Below, one piece after another: positions 1 to 7,172 of a DNA stretch of 9,350 bases; positions within the stretch are counted from its first letter, which is position 1, and each line of letters opens with the position of its first letter. This DNA comes from Alphaproteobacteria bacterium UBA4588 (GTDB lineage Bacteria; Pseudomonadota; Alphaproteobacteria; Puniceispirillales; Puniceispirillaceae). The translations under genes and the position numbers were made by a program. The stretch spans positions 1 through 9,350 of the forward strand of contig DGJU01000077.1 of assembly GCA_002387605.1 (NCBI GenBank), given 5' to 3'. The notes beneath the pieces are model-generated. The model saw only the letters and a program-made list of their open reading frames with translations, did no database searches and was not told the DNA's origin.

Positions 1-841
1 GACAGCGGTGCCCCCAGCCGAGCGCCCGGTAAATATCATGTTTCAGAATTATGCGCTGTTCCCGCATCTGAGTGTAGCAGATAATATAGCATATGGTCTC
101 CGCCGTAGCGGGATAAGCGGTGCTGCATTGTCTGAACGCGTTGATGAATTATTGCATCTTGTCAGGCTTAAGAGGTTTGAGGGCCGCAAGCCAGATAATC
201 TGTCCGGTGGCCAGCGTCAGCGCACAGCTCTTGCGCGGGCTTTAGCACGGCAACCAAAACTCCTGCTTCTGGATGAGCCACTTGCAGCGCTCGACAGAAA
301 ACTGCGTGAAGAAACACAAATTGAGCTAGTTGCCCTGCAACGCCAGCTCGGTACAAGCTTTATTGTTGTCACTCACGACCAGGATGAAGCGATGTCACTT
401 GCATCGCGTATCGGGATTATGAATGAAGGTCATCTGATACAGACAGGCTCCCCGCAGGAACTCTATGATAGGCCAGAAAACGCCTTTGTTGCTGATTTCC
501 TAGGAGAGGTTTCCTTTCTTACTGGAGCCTTTATCCCGGGTGAGCCGGATGTCACCATCGCACTTCGTCCTGAGCATGTTAGCCTCAGACAGGCCAGCGC
601 TAGTGCAACTGAAAATGAGTTTGACCTGCCGGTCCATTATGAGAGCGCAACCTATCTTGGGGCAAACTGGATGGTGCGGGTAAAAAATGCCGGCGGTATG
701 ACAATAAAAGCCCTTCTGAGTCCTGCTGAGATGGAACAGCTGGCACCGCAGGCAGGCGCGCGCCTGACAGTTCTGTTCCGGCGCTCAAAAATGCATGTTC
801 TAGACCCTGAAGGTCTGGCATCACTTTCAGGTGAAAAATGA
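1..841 (+). CDS. potA: Spermidine/putrescine-type ABC transporter ATP-binding protein, 5' partial
   Basis: This is the cytoplasmic ATPase that powers a polyamine-type ABC importer. The reading frame is open from base 2 to the TGA at 839-841, and the text before the first GTG (base 8) already matches the family, so the real start and the Walker A loop lie left of the window. Visible in order: the Q-loop glutamine in MFQNYALFPH (codon 44-46), the ABC signature LSGGQ (200-214) followed by RQR, Walker B LLLLDE with its catalytic Glu at 275-277, the D-loop AALD, and the switch His in VTHDQDEA (374-376). The last 120 or so residues form a TOBE-like domain (IALRPEHVSL), as in PotA. Its stop overlaps the next gene by ATGA, so it is co-translated with the permeases. 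PotA is the best match, but related ATPases for thiamine, iron or other small molecules share these motifs, so the substrate is inferred from the permeases. Confidence 0.9.
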   Translation, partial: TAVPPAERPVNIMFQNYALFPHLSVADNIAYGLRRSGISGAALSERVDELLHLVRLKRFEGRKPDNLSGGQRQRTALARALARQPKLLLLDEPLAALDRKLREETQIELVALQRQLGTSFIVVTHDQDEAMSLASRIGIMNEGHLIQTGSPQELYDRPENAFVADFLGEVSFLTGAFIPGEPDVTIALRPEHVSLRQASASATENEFDLPVHYESATYLGANWMVRVKNAGGMTIKALLSPAEMEQLAPQAGARLTVLFRRSKMHVLDPEGLASLSGEK

Positions 842-1770
842 TGGGCTGGGCTAGGCGGCACCTCATCACGTTATATCAGCAGGCAACTTCATCAAAAATT
901 GGCCTGTTTTTGGTTGCGATGATTCCACTAGCATGGTTGACGCTCTTCTTTGCTGTTCCATTGCTTGAAATATTAGGCGTCTCGCTTGGCTCGTCACGTC
1001 GCGGTGTTCCGCCCTTCATTCCGGCATGGGGGTTGTCTGATGAGGGGCTATTTTTTGCTCCTAACAGCGATAGCTACGCGTTGCTTCTGCGTCATTCTAG
1101 TGACTATCTTGTCCCGCTTTATAATAGTACGCGCCTTGCTTTTGGCTCGATGCTTATTTGTCTTGTGCTGGCGTTTCCCATTGCTTTATGGGCAGCGCGG
1201 GCGCGCGGCGCTGTGCGGCTTAGTCTTCTTGTGATGGTATTGCTGCCCTTCTGGACAAGCAGTCTTTTGCGTGTCTATGCCGTGATGGGGTTGTTGAACC
1301 CGACAGGCTATGTAAATCAGTTTTTGTTGTTTTTGGGATTAATAGACACACCGCTCGACTTAATGCGGATGGATATATCTGTCTATTTTGGCATTGTAAT
1401 TTGCTATTTGCCGCTCATGGTACTGCCACTTTATGCCGTTCTGGTGAGGATTGATGAAAGCCTTTATGAAGCGGCAACAGATTTAGGGGCAACCCGTACA
1501 ACAACCTTTATGACAATTACCCTGCCTATGGCGCGGGCAGGAATTGTAGCAGGCTGTTTGCTGGTCTTTATTCCGGCGATGGGTGAATTCATGATTCCTG
1601 AGCTGCTTGGCGGGCCGGAACAGCTCATGATGGGTAAAGTGTTATGGGCAGAATTTTTCAGAAGCCGTGACTGGCCTGTTGCCGCAGCTCTTGCTGTTTT
1701 GCTGCTGCTTGTTCTCAGCATTCCTATTTTATGGCTGCGTCATGCTGAACGACGCATGAAGGAGACATGA
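838..1770 (+). CDS. potB: Polyamine-type ABC transporter permease, PotB/PotH-like
   Basis: Inner-membrane permease that pairs with the following PotC-like protein to form the translocation channel. The 310 residues fit the family. Hydrophobic segments lie at about residues 21-48, 101-120, 128-152, 182-203, 234-256 and 280-300, six in all. The cytoplasmic EAA loop that docks the ATPase reads EAATDLGA (211-218) followed by TITLP (226-230). The long periplasmic stretch between the first two segments (about 50-90) is typical of PotB/PotH. Two ATG codons stand in tandem (838 and 841); an AGGTGA element at 829-834 is better spaced for the second. The gene overlaps potA and potC. PotB against PotH (spermidine against putrescine type) cannot be settled by eye. 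Confidence 0.88.
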   Translation: MMGWARRHLITLYQQATSSKIGLFLVAMIPLAWLTLFFAVPLLEILGVSLGSSRRGVPPFIPAWGLSDEGLFFAPNSDSYALLLRHSSDYLVPLYNSTRLAFGSMLICLVLAFPIALWAARARGAVRLSLLVMVLLPFWTSSLLRVYAVMGLLNPTGYVNQFLLFLGLIDTPLDLMRMDISVYFGIVICYLPLMVLPLYAVLVRIDESLYEAATDLGATRTTTFMTITLPMARAGIVAGCLLVFIPAMGEFMIPELLGGPEQLMMGKVLWAEFFRSRDWPVAAALAVLLLLVLSIPILWLRHAERRMKET

Positions 1771-1772
1771 TG
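1759..1772 (+). promoter_or_regulatory. Ribosome site and tandem ATG at the potB/potC junction
   Basis: AAGGAG (1759-1764) is followed by ATGATG, where the potB stop TGA (1768-1770) is embedded. Spacing of 5 bases favours the second ATG (1770), a one-base TGATG overlap. The potA/potB junction at 829-843 has the same layout with AGGTGA. Confidence 0.6.
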
Positions 1773-2612
1773 CGCTCATCTCTTCCGTTCGCCGCTAAAA
1801 TTCTCGCCATTATCGGGTTTGCTGTTCTTTATGTGCCTGTGACATTGATGATTATCTACAGCTTTAATGCTGGCAAACTTACCTCTGTCTGGAGCGGGTT
1901 TTCGGCAAAATGGTATGTTGCTCTGTTCCAGAATGACCAGTTATTAACGGCTCTTGGGCTGTCGGTTATTATTGCAGCAGGCGCAGCAACGCTAAGCCTT
2001 GTTCTTGGTACATTGATGGCACTAAGCCTTGAGCGTATTGGCGGATTTCGGCTGCGCTGGTTACTTGCCTTTTTAGGTCTTGCGCCCCTTGTGATGCCGG
2101 AGGTTGTCACAGGCCTGTCCTTGTTACTGCTGTTTATTGGGATGGAGACATTGTTTGGATGGCCGTCCGGACGCGGCATTGATACAATAATGATCGCCCA
2201 TGCAACATTTGGGATGTGTTTTGTGAGTGTGATAATTCAGGCGCGTCTGGCTGATTTTGATAATAGTTTGGAAGAAGCAGCCGCTGATTTGGGCGCAGGG
2301 CCTCTGACAGTATTTTATACCGTAACACTTCCGGTTATCTTGCCAGCTCTTATTGCAGGCTGGCTGCTTGCCTTTACCCTTAGTTTTGATGATCTCGTGA
2401 TTGCTAGCTTTGTGTCGGGGCCGGGTAGTTCAACCCTGCCGATTGTTGTTTTTTCCAGTGTTCGGCTTGGTGTCACCCCTGAGGTAAATGCCATTGCAAC
2501 GCTGATTATCTGCATTGCATCACTGGCTGTTTTGGTTGCAAGCTTGTTCATGTCGCGCCTGATTCTATATGGACATCGCAGCACTGAAACTGATACTGAC
2601 ACTGGACAGTAG
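1767..2612 (+). CDS. potC: Polyamine-type ABC transporter permease, PotC/PotI-like
   Basis: Second inner-membrane permease of the importer, 281 residues. Hydrophobic segments are seen at about residues 11-31, 62-87, 97-125, 140-157, 188-213 and 240-262. The EAA loop reads EEAAADLGA (169-177) followed by TVTLP (185-189), and the stretch FTLSFDDLVIASFVSGPG (203-220) is a PotC/PotI hallmark. An AAGGAG ribosome site at 1759-1764 stands only 2 bases from the ATG at 1767 but 5 bases from the in-frame ATG at 1770, so initiation at 1770 is likely. The hydrophilic tail ends in TETDTDTGQ from a short run of near-repeated ACTGA-type codons. It forms a complete permease pair with the preceding gene; no binding protein follows it. 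Confidence 0.88.
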   Translation: MMRSSLPFAAKILAIIGFAVLYVPVTLMIIYSFNAGKLTSVWSGFSAKWYVALFQNDQLLTALGLSVIIAAGAATLSLVLGTLMALSLERIGGFRLRWLLAFLGLAPLVMPEVVTGLSLLLLFIGMETLFGWPSGRGIDTIMIAHATFGMCFVSVIIQARLADFDNSLEEAAADLGAGPLTVFYTVTLPVILPALIAGWLLAFTLSFDDLVIASFVSGPGSSTLPIVVFSSVRLGVTPEVNAIATLIICIASLAVLVASLFMSRLILYGHRSTETDTDTGQ

Positions 2613-2639
2613 ATATTTTTTGACAGACGGGGCCTCAAG

Positions 2640-3320
2640 ATGATTTCACTTCCCATGGCAGATAAAAAGATTATGGCCAGAAATACAGCATCAATGTTGC
2701 TGGAAATTCAGGCTGTTCATGTGAATGCAGAAAAACCTTTCATCCTTACCTCTGGCGCTGCCAGTCCGGTTTATATTGATTGCCGAAAGCTGATTTCCTT
2801 TCCGCGTATCAGAGCCGCATTGATGGGATATGCTGTCTCTCTTCTCTCAGAAGAGGTTGGGTTTGAGGCGTTTGATAGTGTTGCTGGCGGAGAGACAGCG
2901 GGCATTCCTTTTGCTGCCTTCCTGGCCGAGCGCATGGCTATGCCAATGCAATATGTCCGCAAAAAGCCAAAAGGCTTTGGCCGTAACGCTCAGATAGAGG
3001 GTGTGCTAACAGAAGGCTCGCGCACTCTTTTGGTTGAAGATTTAGCAACTGATGGCGGCTCAAAACTTTTATTTGCCCGCGCTTTGCGTGACGCTGGGGC
3101 AGACTGCAAACATGCCTTTGTTGTGTTCTATTATGATATTTTCAAAAATGCGCTAGACGAGCTAAAGGATGAAGACCTTACCTTGCATTATCTTGCAACA
3201 TGGTGGGATGTGCTTGCCGCTTTACGAGATGATGATGCGTTTAGTGAGCAGACAGTTGCGAGCGTTGAGACGTTCTTGCATGATCCTAAAGGCTGGTCAG
3301 CTGCCAATGGCGGAAAATAG
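2640..3320 (+). CDS. pyrE: Orotate phosphoribosyltransferase
   Basis: Cytoplasmic enzyme of de novo pyrimidine synthesis: orotate plus PRPP gives orotidine 5'-monophosphate and pyrophosphate. The 226 residues are normal for the family. The PRPP-binding motif LLVEDLATDGGSK is at residues 130-142, the substrate region ILTSGAASPVYIDCRKL at 35-51, and the flexible lysine/arginine loop YVRKKPKGFGRN at 105-116. The ending TWWDVLAAL (187-195) resembles alphaproteobacterial PyrE. Starts are possible at 2640, 2655 and 2673. The first is preferred because GGGG at 2629-2632 is suitably placed and alphaproteobacterial forms carry a comparable N-terminal extension. It follows potC by 27 bases with no obvious terminator, so it may be read with the transporter. 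No pyrC is seen beside it. Confidence 0.93.
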   Translation: MISLPMADKKIMARNTASMLLEIQAVHVNAEKPFILTSGAASPVYIDCRKLISFPRIRAALMGYAVSLLSEEVGFEAFDSVAGGETAGIPFAAFLAERMAMPMQYVRKKPKGFGRNAQIEGVLTEGSRTLLVEDLATDGGSKLLFARALRDAGADCKHAFVVFYYDIFKNALDELKDEDLTLHYLATWWDVLAALRDDDAFSEQTVASVETFLHDPKGWSAANGGK

Positions 3321-3348
3321 GGTAGCCCCCATCTAACAGGAGCTAAGT

Positions 3349-4212
3349 GTGGCGGTCTTTAATCTAGGGTCTCTGAATATCGATTATATCTACACCCTGC
3401 CGCATCTTCTGGCAGCAGGTGAGACGCTTAGTGCAACAGATGTTGAGGCAGCCCTTGGCGGGAAGGGCGCAAATCAGTCGCTCGCGATTGCACGGGCCGG
3501 CGGGTCTATTTCCCATGCGGGCCAGATTCATAAAGCTGATGAGGCGTGGCTTTCCCAGCTGGCAGATGAGGGCGTTATGCTAACGCATATCATCAGATCT
3601 GATATGGCCACAGGTCATGCCATTGTAATGGTTGATGGGCTGTCGGGCGAGAATCAGATCGTGCTAAGCCCCGGTGCAAATGACCAGCTTCCCGTGGATA
3701 TGATTGCCCCCTTTTTAGCGCCAGCCCGCAACCAAGACTGGGCCTTAAGCCAGAATGAAACAAATCTAACGACATCATTTCTCACTGCGGCAAAAAATAA
3801 GGGCATGAAGATTTGCTACAGCGCCGCCCCTTTTGTTGCCGAGATAACAGCCTCATTATTACCACTTGTTGATTTACTTATTGTCAATCACATTGAGGCT
3901 GCCGCATTAACAGCGCATCAGGGCTGTACAGCAGACGCATTGGGTGTGCCGCATCTTATCATTACCAGCGGCGCCAAAGGGGCAGATTATTGTGGTGATG
4001 AAGGCAGCTTCCATGTTCCTGCGCCGAGGGTTGAGCCAGTAGATACAACCGGAGCAGGTGATACCTATCTTGGCTATGTCCTTGCTGGAATTGATTCTGG
4101 TCAGAGCATGCAGGAGGCCATGCAAGATGCCGCTCAGGCAGCTGCGCTTCAAGTTACGCGGCATGGTGCAAGTGCCGCTATCCCAAGACGTGATGAGTTA
4201 GTAGTAGAGTAG
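3349..4212 (+). CDS. rbsK: PfkB-family carbohydrate kinase, ribokinase-like
   Basis: Probable ATP-dependent sugar kinase, most like ribokinase (D-ribose to ribose 5-phosphate). The start is GTG at 3349, set by AGGAG at 3338-3342 with a 6-base gap. Ribokinase-type landmarks are all in place: GSLNIDY near the start (7-13), GGKGANQ (37-43), TGHAIVMV (88-95), a NXXE phosphate/magnesium motif as NHIE (180-183), ITSGAKGA (205-212) and the DTTGAGD motif (232-238) with the catalytic Asp at 238. The tail VTRHGASAAIPRRDE also follows ribokinase. At 287 residues it is slightly short. It sits 28 bases after pyrE and 2 bases before tdk, so a role in ribose/nucleoside salvage fits. Other PfkB nucleoside kinases (pseudouridine, adenosine) are possible, so the symbol is tentative. 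Confidence 0.8.
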   Translation: MAVFNLGSLNIDYIYTLPHLLAAGETLSATDVEAALGGKGANQSLAIARAGGSISHAGQIHKADEAWLSQLADEGVMLTHIIRSDMATGHAIVMVDGLSGENQIVLSPGANDQLPVDMIAPFLAPARNQDWALSQNETNLTTSFLTAAKNKGMKICYSAAPFVAEITASLLPLVDLLIVNHIEAAALTAHQGCTADALGVPHLIITSGAKGADYCGDEGSFHVPAPRVEPVDTTGAGDTYLGYVLAGIDSGQSMQEAMQDAAQAAALQVTRHGASAAIPRRDELVVE

Positions 4213-4214
4213 TA

Positions 4215-4802
4215 ATGGCAAAGCTTTATTTTTCCTATTCGGCGATGAATGCTGGTAAATCGGCAATTTTATTACAGGCCTCTCATAATTACCGTGAACG
4301 GGGCATGGATACTTTTTTGCTGACAGCCGGCATTGATAAGCGCGCAGGTGAGCATGTTATCTCATCGCGTCTTGGCTTATCAGCAGATGCGCAAGGGTTC
4401 TATCAGGACACAGATATTGGCGCGCTGATTAGGGCCGCCCATACCGCAACCCCGCTATCCTGTGTTCTGGTTGATGAAGCCCAGTTCCTAACAGATGAAC
4501 AAGTATGGCAGTTAGCCTGTATTGCCGATGATGAGAGCATACCGGTAATGTGCTACGGTTTGCGTACAGACTTTAAAGGCATACTATTCCCCGGATCGGC
4601 AGCGCTTCTGGCGCTTGCAGATCATGTCCGTGAAATTCGTACAATCTGTCACTGCGGACGAAAAGCAACTATGGTCGTGCGTCTGGATGATGCGGGTGAT
4701 GTTATCACTGATGGTCAGCAGATTAAGATTGGCGGAAATGAGAGCTATGTATCGTTATGCCGGCGGCATTGGCGTGAAAAAATGGCACCCACTATTGCGT
4801 AA
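4215..4802 (+). CDS. tdk: Thymidine kinase (type II)
   Basis: Salvage enzyme that phosphorylates thymidine (and deoxyuridine) to dTMP with ATP, in the cytoplasm. The 195 residues fit the bacterial type II family. The P-loop reads SAMNAGKS (9-16), the Walker B-like strand VLVDEAQFL (84-92) holds the catalytic Glu at 88, and the structural zinc ligands appear as C145 and C147 (TICHCGRK) with C182 and H185 (LCRRH). The substrate lasso is IGGNESYVS (172-180). The ATG lies 2 bases after the stop of the kinase gene, with no strong ribosome site (GTAGAG nearby), which suggests translational coupling. With pyrE and the ribokinase-like gene it makes a small pyrimidine/nucleoside cluster. It is the last gene of the leftward run before a 135-base gap. 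Confidence 0.93.
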   Translation: MAKLYFSYSAMNAGKSAILLQASHNYRERGMDTFLLTAGIDKRAGEHVISSRLGLSADAQGFYQDTDIGALIRAAHTATPLSCVLVDEAQFLTDEQVWQLACIADDESIPVMCYGLRTDFKGILFPGSAALLALADHVREIRTICHCGRKATMVVRLDDAGDVITDGQQIKIGGNESYVSLCRRHWREKMAPTIA

Positions 4803-4937
4803 AACTAGCAAAATATAGCCAGAAAACAGCTCTCTTGGGCCTGATTTTCAATTTAGCTGGTGCAATCGTCTCAAACAGGGTAGAAGCGGGCAGAAGATTC
4901 GGCTGACCGCCTTTATCTGAACCCATTTTTCACCCTT
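4803..4937 (+). other. Intergenic gap between tdk and typA
   Basis: This is the longest gene-free stretch on the left side. It must hold the typA leader if typA has its own promoter. TTATCT at 4913-4918 could serve as a -10 box, but no -35 match sits 16-18 bases upstream. AAAACAG (4823-4829) could pair with CTGATTTT (4841-4848) across a bulge, a weak hairpin that might end the tdk transcript. Neither is convincing. Confidence 0.3.
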
Positions 4938-6776
4938 ATGTCTCGAGTATCCGCTATGTCTGAACAAATGCGTAATATTGCCATCATCGCCCATGTTGAC
5001 CACGGCAAAACAACTCTTATCGATAGTTTGATGAAACAGAGCGGCATGTTCCGCGATAATCAGCAGGTATCTGAGAGGCTGATGGATTCAGGCGATCTTG
5101 AAAAAGAACGCGGTATTACCATTCTGGCTAAGCCAACCTCTATCGAATGGCAGGGTGTACGTATTAATATTATTGATACACCGGGCCATGCTGATTTTGG
5201 CGGCGAAGTCGAACGTGTTCTGCAGATGGCAGATGGTGTTATTTTGCTGACCGATGCTGCTGAAGGGCCAATGCCACAAACGAAATTTGTTTTGGGTAAG
5301 GCGCTGGCCCAAGGATTATGTCCGATTGTGATTATCAATAAGGTTGATAAATCAGATGCGCGGTCTGAAGAAGTCGTTGATGAAGTTTTTGACTTGTTTG
5401 TTGCCCTTGATGCCAACGAGCAGCAACTTGATTTCCCTATTTTGTATGCTTCAGGCCGGGATGGCTGGTGTGTTGTTAATCTGGATGATGAGCGCACGAC
5501 TTTATCCCCGCTCCTCGATACGGTTTTGCGGCATGTTCCTGCGCCGGATGTTGAAGTGGATGCGCCTTTTGCCATGCTGGCAACTTTGCTCGATTCTGAC
5601 CAGTTTCTGGGGCGATGCCTTACAGGACGGGTTATGCAAGGAACAGCCCGTGTGAACGAAGCTGTTCGCGCCATTAATTTGGAGGGAAAACAGGTCGAAG
5701 TTGGCCGCCTGACAAAACTTCTTCGGTTTGATGGCACATCACGGGTGCCTGTCAATGAAGTAAAAGCAGGCGATATTGTCTGCATTGCCGGCCTGACCAA
5801 GGCATCTGTTTCAGATACGATTGCAGCGCCAAGCGTTACGACTCCGATTTTCTCAACACCGATTGACCCGCCAACAATGTCTGTCACCATTACAGTGAAT
5901 GACAGCCCATTTGCCGGCACAGAAGGCTCCAAGGTTACCTCAACAATGATCCGCGAGCGTCTGCTGGCCGAAGCTGAGGTTAATGTGGCTATCACCTTCC
6001 AGGAAAGCGCTGCGAAGGATTCATTTGAAATTGGCGGCCGCGGTGAACTTCAGCTAGGTGTGCTTGTTGAAACAATGCGCCGTGAAGGATTTGAGCTTAC
6101 CGTATCGCGCCCTAAAGTTCTTTATAAGACTGTGGATGGCCAGCGCCAAGAACCTATCGAAGAAGTCATCATTGATGTTGATAGCGATTATTCAAGCGCT
6201 GTTATTGATGCTCTCAATAAGAGAAAAGCAGAAATGTCTGATATGAGAACAGCTGGCAGTGGCAAGACACGTATTGTGTTTCTAGCGCCTTCCAGAGGCC
6301 TTATCGGGTTTCAGGGTAAGTTTCTAACAGATACACGCGGCACAGGGGTTATGAACCGCCTATTCCATAGCTATGCGCCGTTTAAAGGGGATATCACGGG
6401 CCGGCGTAATGGCGCTTTGATTTCTACTGATACAGGTGTTGCGGTGGCTTATGCTCTGTTTAACCTTCAAGATAGAGGCGCGCTTTTTGTCTCGCATCAG
6501 GAAAAAGTTTATCAGGGCATGATTGTTGGTGAACATAACCGCGAAAATGATCTGGAAATCAATGTCCTCAAGGGCAAGAAGCTCACCAATGTACGGGCAT
6601 CTGGAACTGATGATGCTGTCACGCTGGTAACCCCGCGTAAGCTGTCATTAGAAGATATGATGGCCTATATTAACCCTGATGAGCTGCTAGAAGTTACGCC
6701 TGACTCTCTTCGGTTGCGGAAAAAATACCTTGACCCGAATGAGCGCAAGAGAATGGCGCGCGCTGAATCAGCTTAA
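4938..6776 (+). CDS. typA: Ribosome-associated translational GTPase TypA/BipA
   Basis: GTPase of the elongation-factor G family that binds the ribosome and supports ribosome assembly and growth under stress. The GTP-binding motifs are complete: AHVDHGKT (G1, residues 18-25), ERGITI (G3 approach, 57-62), DTPGH (80-84), NKVD (134-137) and an ASGRDGW loop in the G5 position (about 171-177). Later conserved blocks include IGGRGELQLG in domain III and APSRGLIGFQGKFLTDTRG, GEHNRENDLEINV and KGKKLTNVRASG in the TypA-specific C-terminal region. The 612 residues match the family. Starts at 4938, 4956 and 4968 are all in frame before RNIAIIAHVDHG; none has a clear ribosome site, and most relatives start only a few residues before that block, so 4956 is a fair alternative. 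It stands alone as a housekeeping unit. Confidence 0.96.
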   Translation: MSRVSAMSEQMRNIAIIAHVDHGKTTLIDSLMKQSGMFRDNQQVSERLMDSGDLEKERGITILAKPTSIEWQGVRINIIDTPGHADFGGEVERVLQMADGVILLTDAAEGPMPQTKFVLGKALAQGLCPIVIINKVDKSDARSEEVVDEVFDLFVALDANEQQLDFPILYASGRDGWCVVNLDDERTTLSPLLDTVLRHVPAPDVEVDAPFAMLATLLDSDQFLGRCLTGRVMQGTARVNEAVRAINLEGKQVEVGRLTKLLRFDGTSRVPVNEVKAGDIVCIAGLTKASVSDTIAAPSVTTPIFSTPIDPPTMSVTITVNDSPFAGTEGSKVTSTMIRERLLAEAEVNVAITFQESAAKDSFEIGGRGELQLGVLVETMRREGFELTVSRPKVLYKTVDGQRQEPIEEVIIDVDSDYSSAVIDALNKRKAEMSDMRTAGSGKTRIVFLAPSRGLIGFQGKFLTDTRGTGVMNRLFHSYAPFKGDITGRRNGALISTDTGVAVAYALFNLQDRGALFVSHQEKVYQGMIVGEHNRENDLEINVLKGKKLTNVRASGTDDAVTLVTPRKLSLEDMMAYINPDELLEVTPDSLRLRKKYLDPNERKRMARAESA

Positions 6777-6785
6777 CCAGCTGAT
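6767..6785 (+). repeat. Perfect inverted repeat spanning the typA stop codon
   Basis: ATCAGCT (6767-6773) is exactly complementary to AGCTGAT (6779-6785), with the loop TAACC holding the TAA stop (6774-6776). A further GCTGA at 6762-6766 can pair with TCAGC at 6768-6772 as an alternative fold. The following bases are not T-rich, so this is an mRNA 3' hairpin or a processing/stability element rather than a standard intrinsic terminator. Confidence 0.6.
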
Positions 6786-6825
6786 AGCCGCCTCATCGGT
6801 AAAATCTGAACGATTCTGGTCGACT

Positions 6826-6848
6826 AAAGGCTGTCTGGGGCAGTCTTT
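6826..6848 (+). terminator. Probable intrinsic terminator after typA
   Basis: AAAGGCTG (6826-6833) pairs with CAGTCTTT (6841-6848), eight pairs including one G-T, around the loop TCTGGGG. The 3' arm runs into TTTGTGTTT. It lies 50 bases past the typA stop and just before the promoter-like boxes of the next gene, the right place for a transcript end. The short T tract makes it a moderate call. Confidence 0.45.
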
Positions 6849-6852
6849 GTGT

Positions 6853-6880
6853 TTGACACTATGGGTGATTGTAAGATGAT
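6853..6880 (+). promoter_or_regulatory. Sigma70-like promoter of the CWC gene
   Basis: A perfect TTGACA (6853-6858) is followed after 16 bases by GATGAT (6875-6880), four of six matches to TATAAT. Transcription would start near 6887, giving a leader of about 25 bases with GGAG at 6901-6904 ahead of the ATG at 6913. It sits directly after the putative typA terminator, which argues for independent expression of the small gene. Confidence 0.45.
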
Positions 6881-6912
6881 TACAGTCTTCTTCATGGTGT
6901 GGAGCAGAGCCG

Positions 6913-7140
6913 ATGCAGCAGATTTCCTGCAGTGAGTGCGGCACAAAATTCAACTGCGGTTCAACAGATACCCATCCGTGCTGGTGTACAAGCCTGCCAA
7001 ATATGCGGGTTAGATTTGATCTGGCCTCAACCTGTCTTTGTCCTAACTGCCTGACAGCGGGCAAAGCTAAGGCGATTACCCGTCAACGCAAAGTACGCAA
7101 AATTCAACGTGATAAAGAACGTGACACGCTGCGCAGATAA
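6913..7140 (+). CDS. Small cysteine-rich CWC-family protein, unknown function
   Basis: A 75-residue protein of unknown function. Its first half carries eight cysteines: C6 and C9 (SCSEC), C15, C23 and C25 in PCWC, then C41, C43 and C46 (CLCPNC). The PCWC core with an upstream CxxC and a downstream CPNC is the pattern of the cysteine-rich CWC family, presumed to bind zinc. From residue 48 on, the chain is strongly basic and low in hydrophobic residues (K/R in about half of positions 58-75), which suggests nucleic-acid or ribosome contact; that is inference. No signal peptide or membrane segment is present. The start is supported by GGAG (6901-6904) at 8 bases. It has its own promoter-like boxes and faces the arsJ gene tail to tail, so it need not belong to the arsenate operon. 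Confidence 0.8.
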   Translation: MQQISCSECGTKFNCGSTDTHPCWCTSLPNMRVRFDLASTCLCPNCLTAGKAKAITRQRKVRKIQRDKERDTLRR

Positions 7141-7151
7141 TAATGTGACGC

Positions 7152-7167
7152 AAACACGCTTGTGTTT
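7152..7167 (+). terminator. Hairpin between convergent CWC and arsJ genes
   Basis: AAACAC (7152-7157) pairs with GTGTTT (7162-7167) around the loop GCTT, and the + strand continues TGTTAT. It starts 12 bases after the CWC stop and is the best candidate for its terminator. From the - strand the tail is GCGTCACA, so it would serve arsJ transcripts only weakly. Confidence 0.45.
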
Positions 7168-7172
7168 TGTTA

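Noticed and set aside
8..841. ATPase lacking Walker A as a degenerate protein
   Set aside because: The frame is open to base 2 with family-like residues before base 8; the P-loop simply lies outside the window.
2620..2648. TTGACA at 2620-2625 as a pyrE promoter
   Set aside because: A -10 box at the right spacing would fall inside the pyrE start region and no match to TATAAT is seen there.
4823..4848. AAAACAG/CTGATTTT hairpin as a tdk terminator
   Set aside because: The stem has a bulge, only three G-C/A-T core pairs, an 11-base loop and no T tract beyond TTTT; too weak for a call.
5060..5995. 311-residue open frame on the - strand inside typA
   Set aside because: It is fully antisense to the conserved GTPase, is rich in Ser/Arg/Thr without any family motif, and reflects codon bias of typA.
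6768..7064. 98-residue - strand frame over the typA-CWC gap
   Set aside because: It runs antisense to the CWC gene and across its promoter; the + strand cysteine pattern matches a known family, the - strand frame matches nothing.
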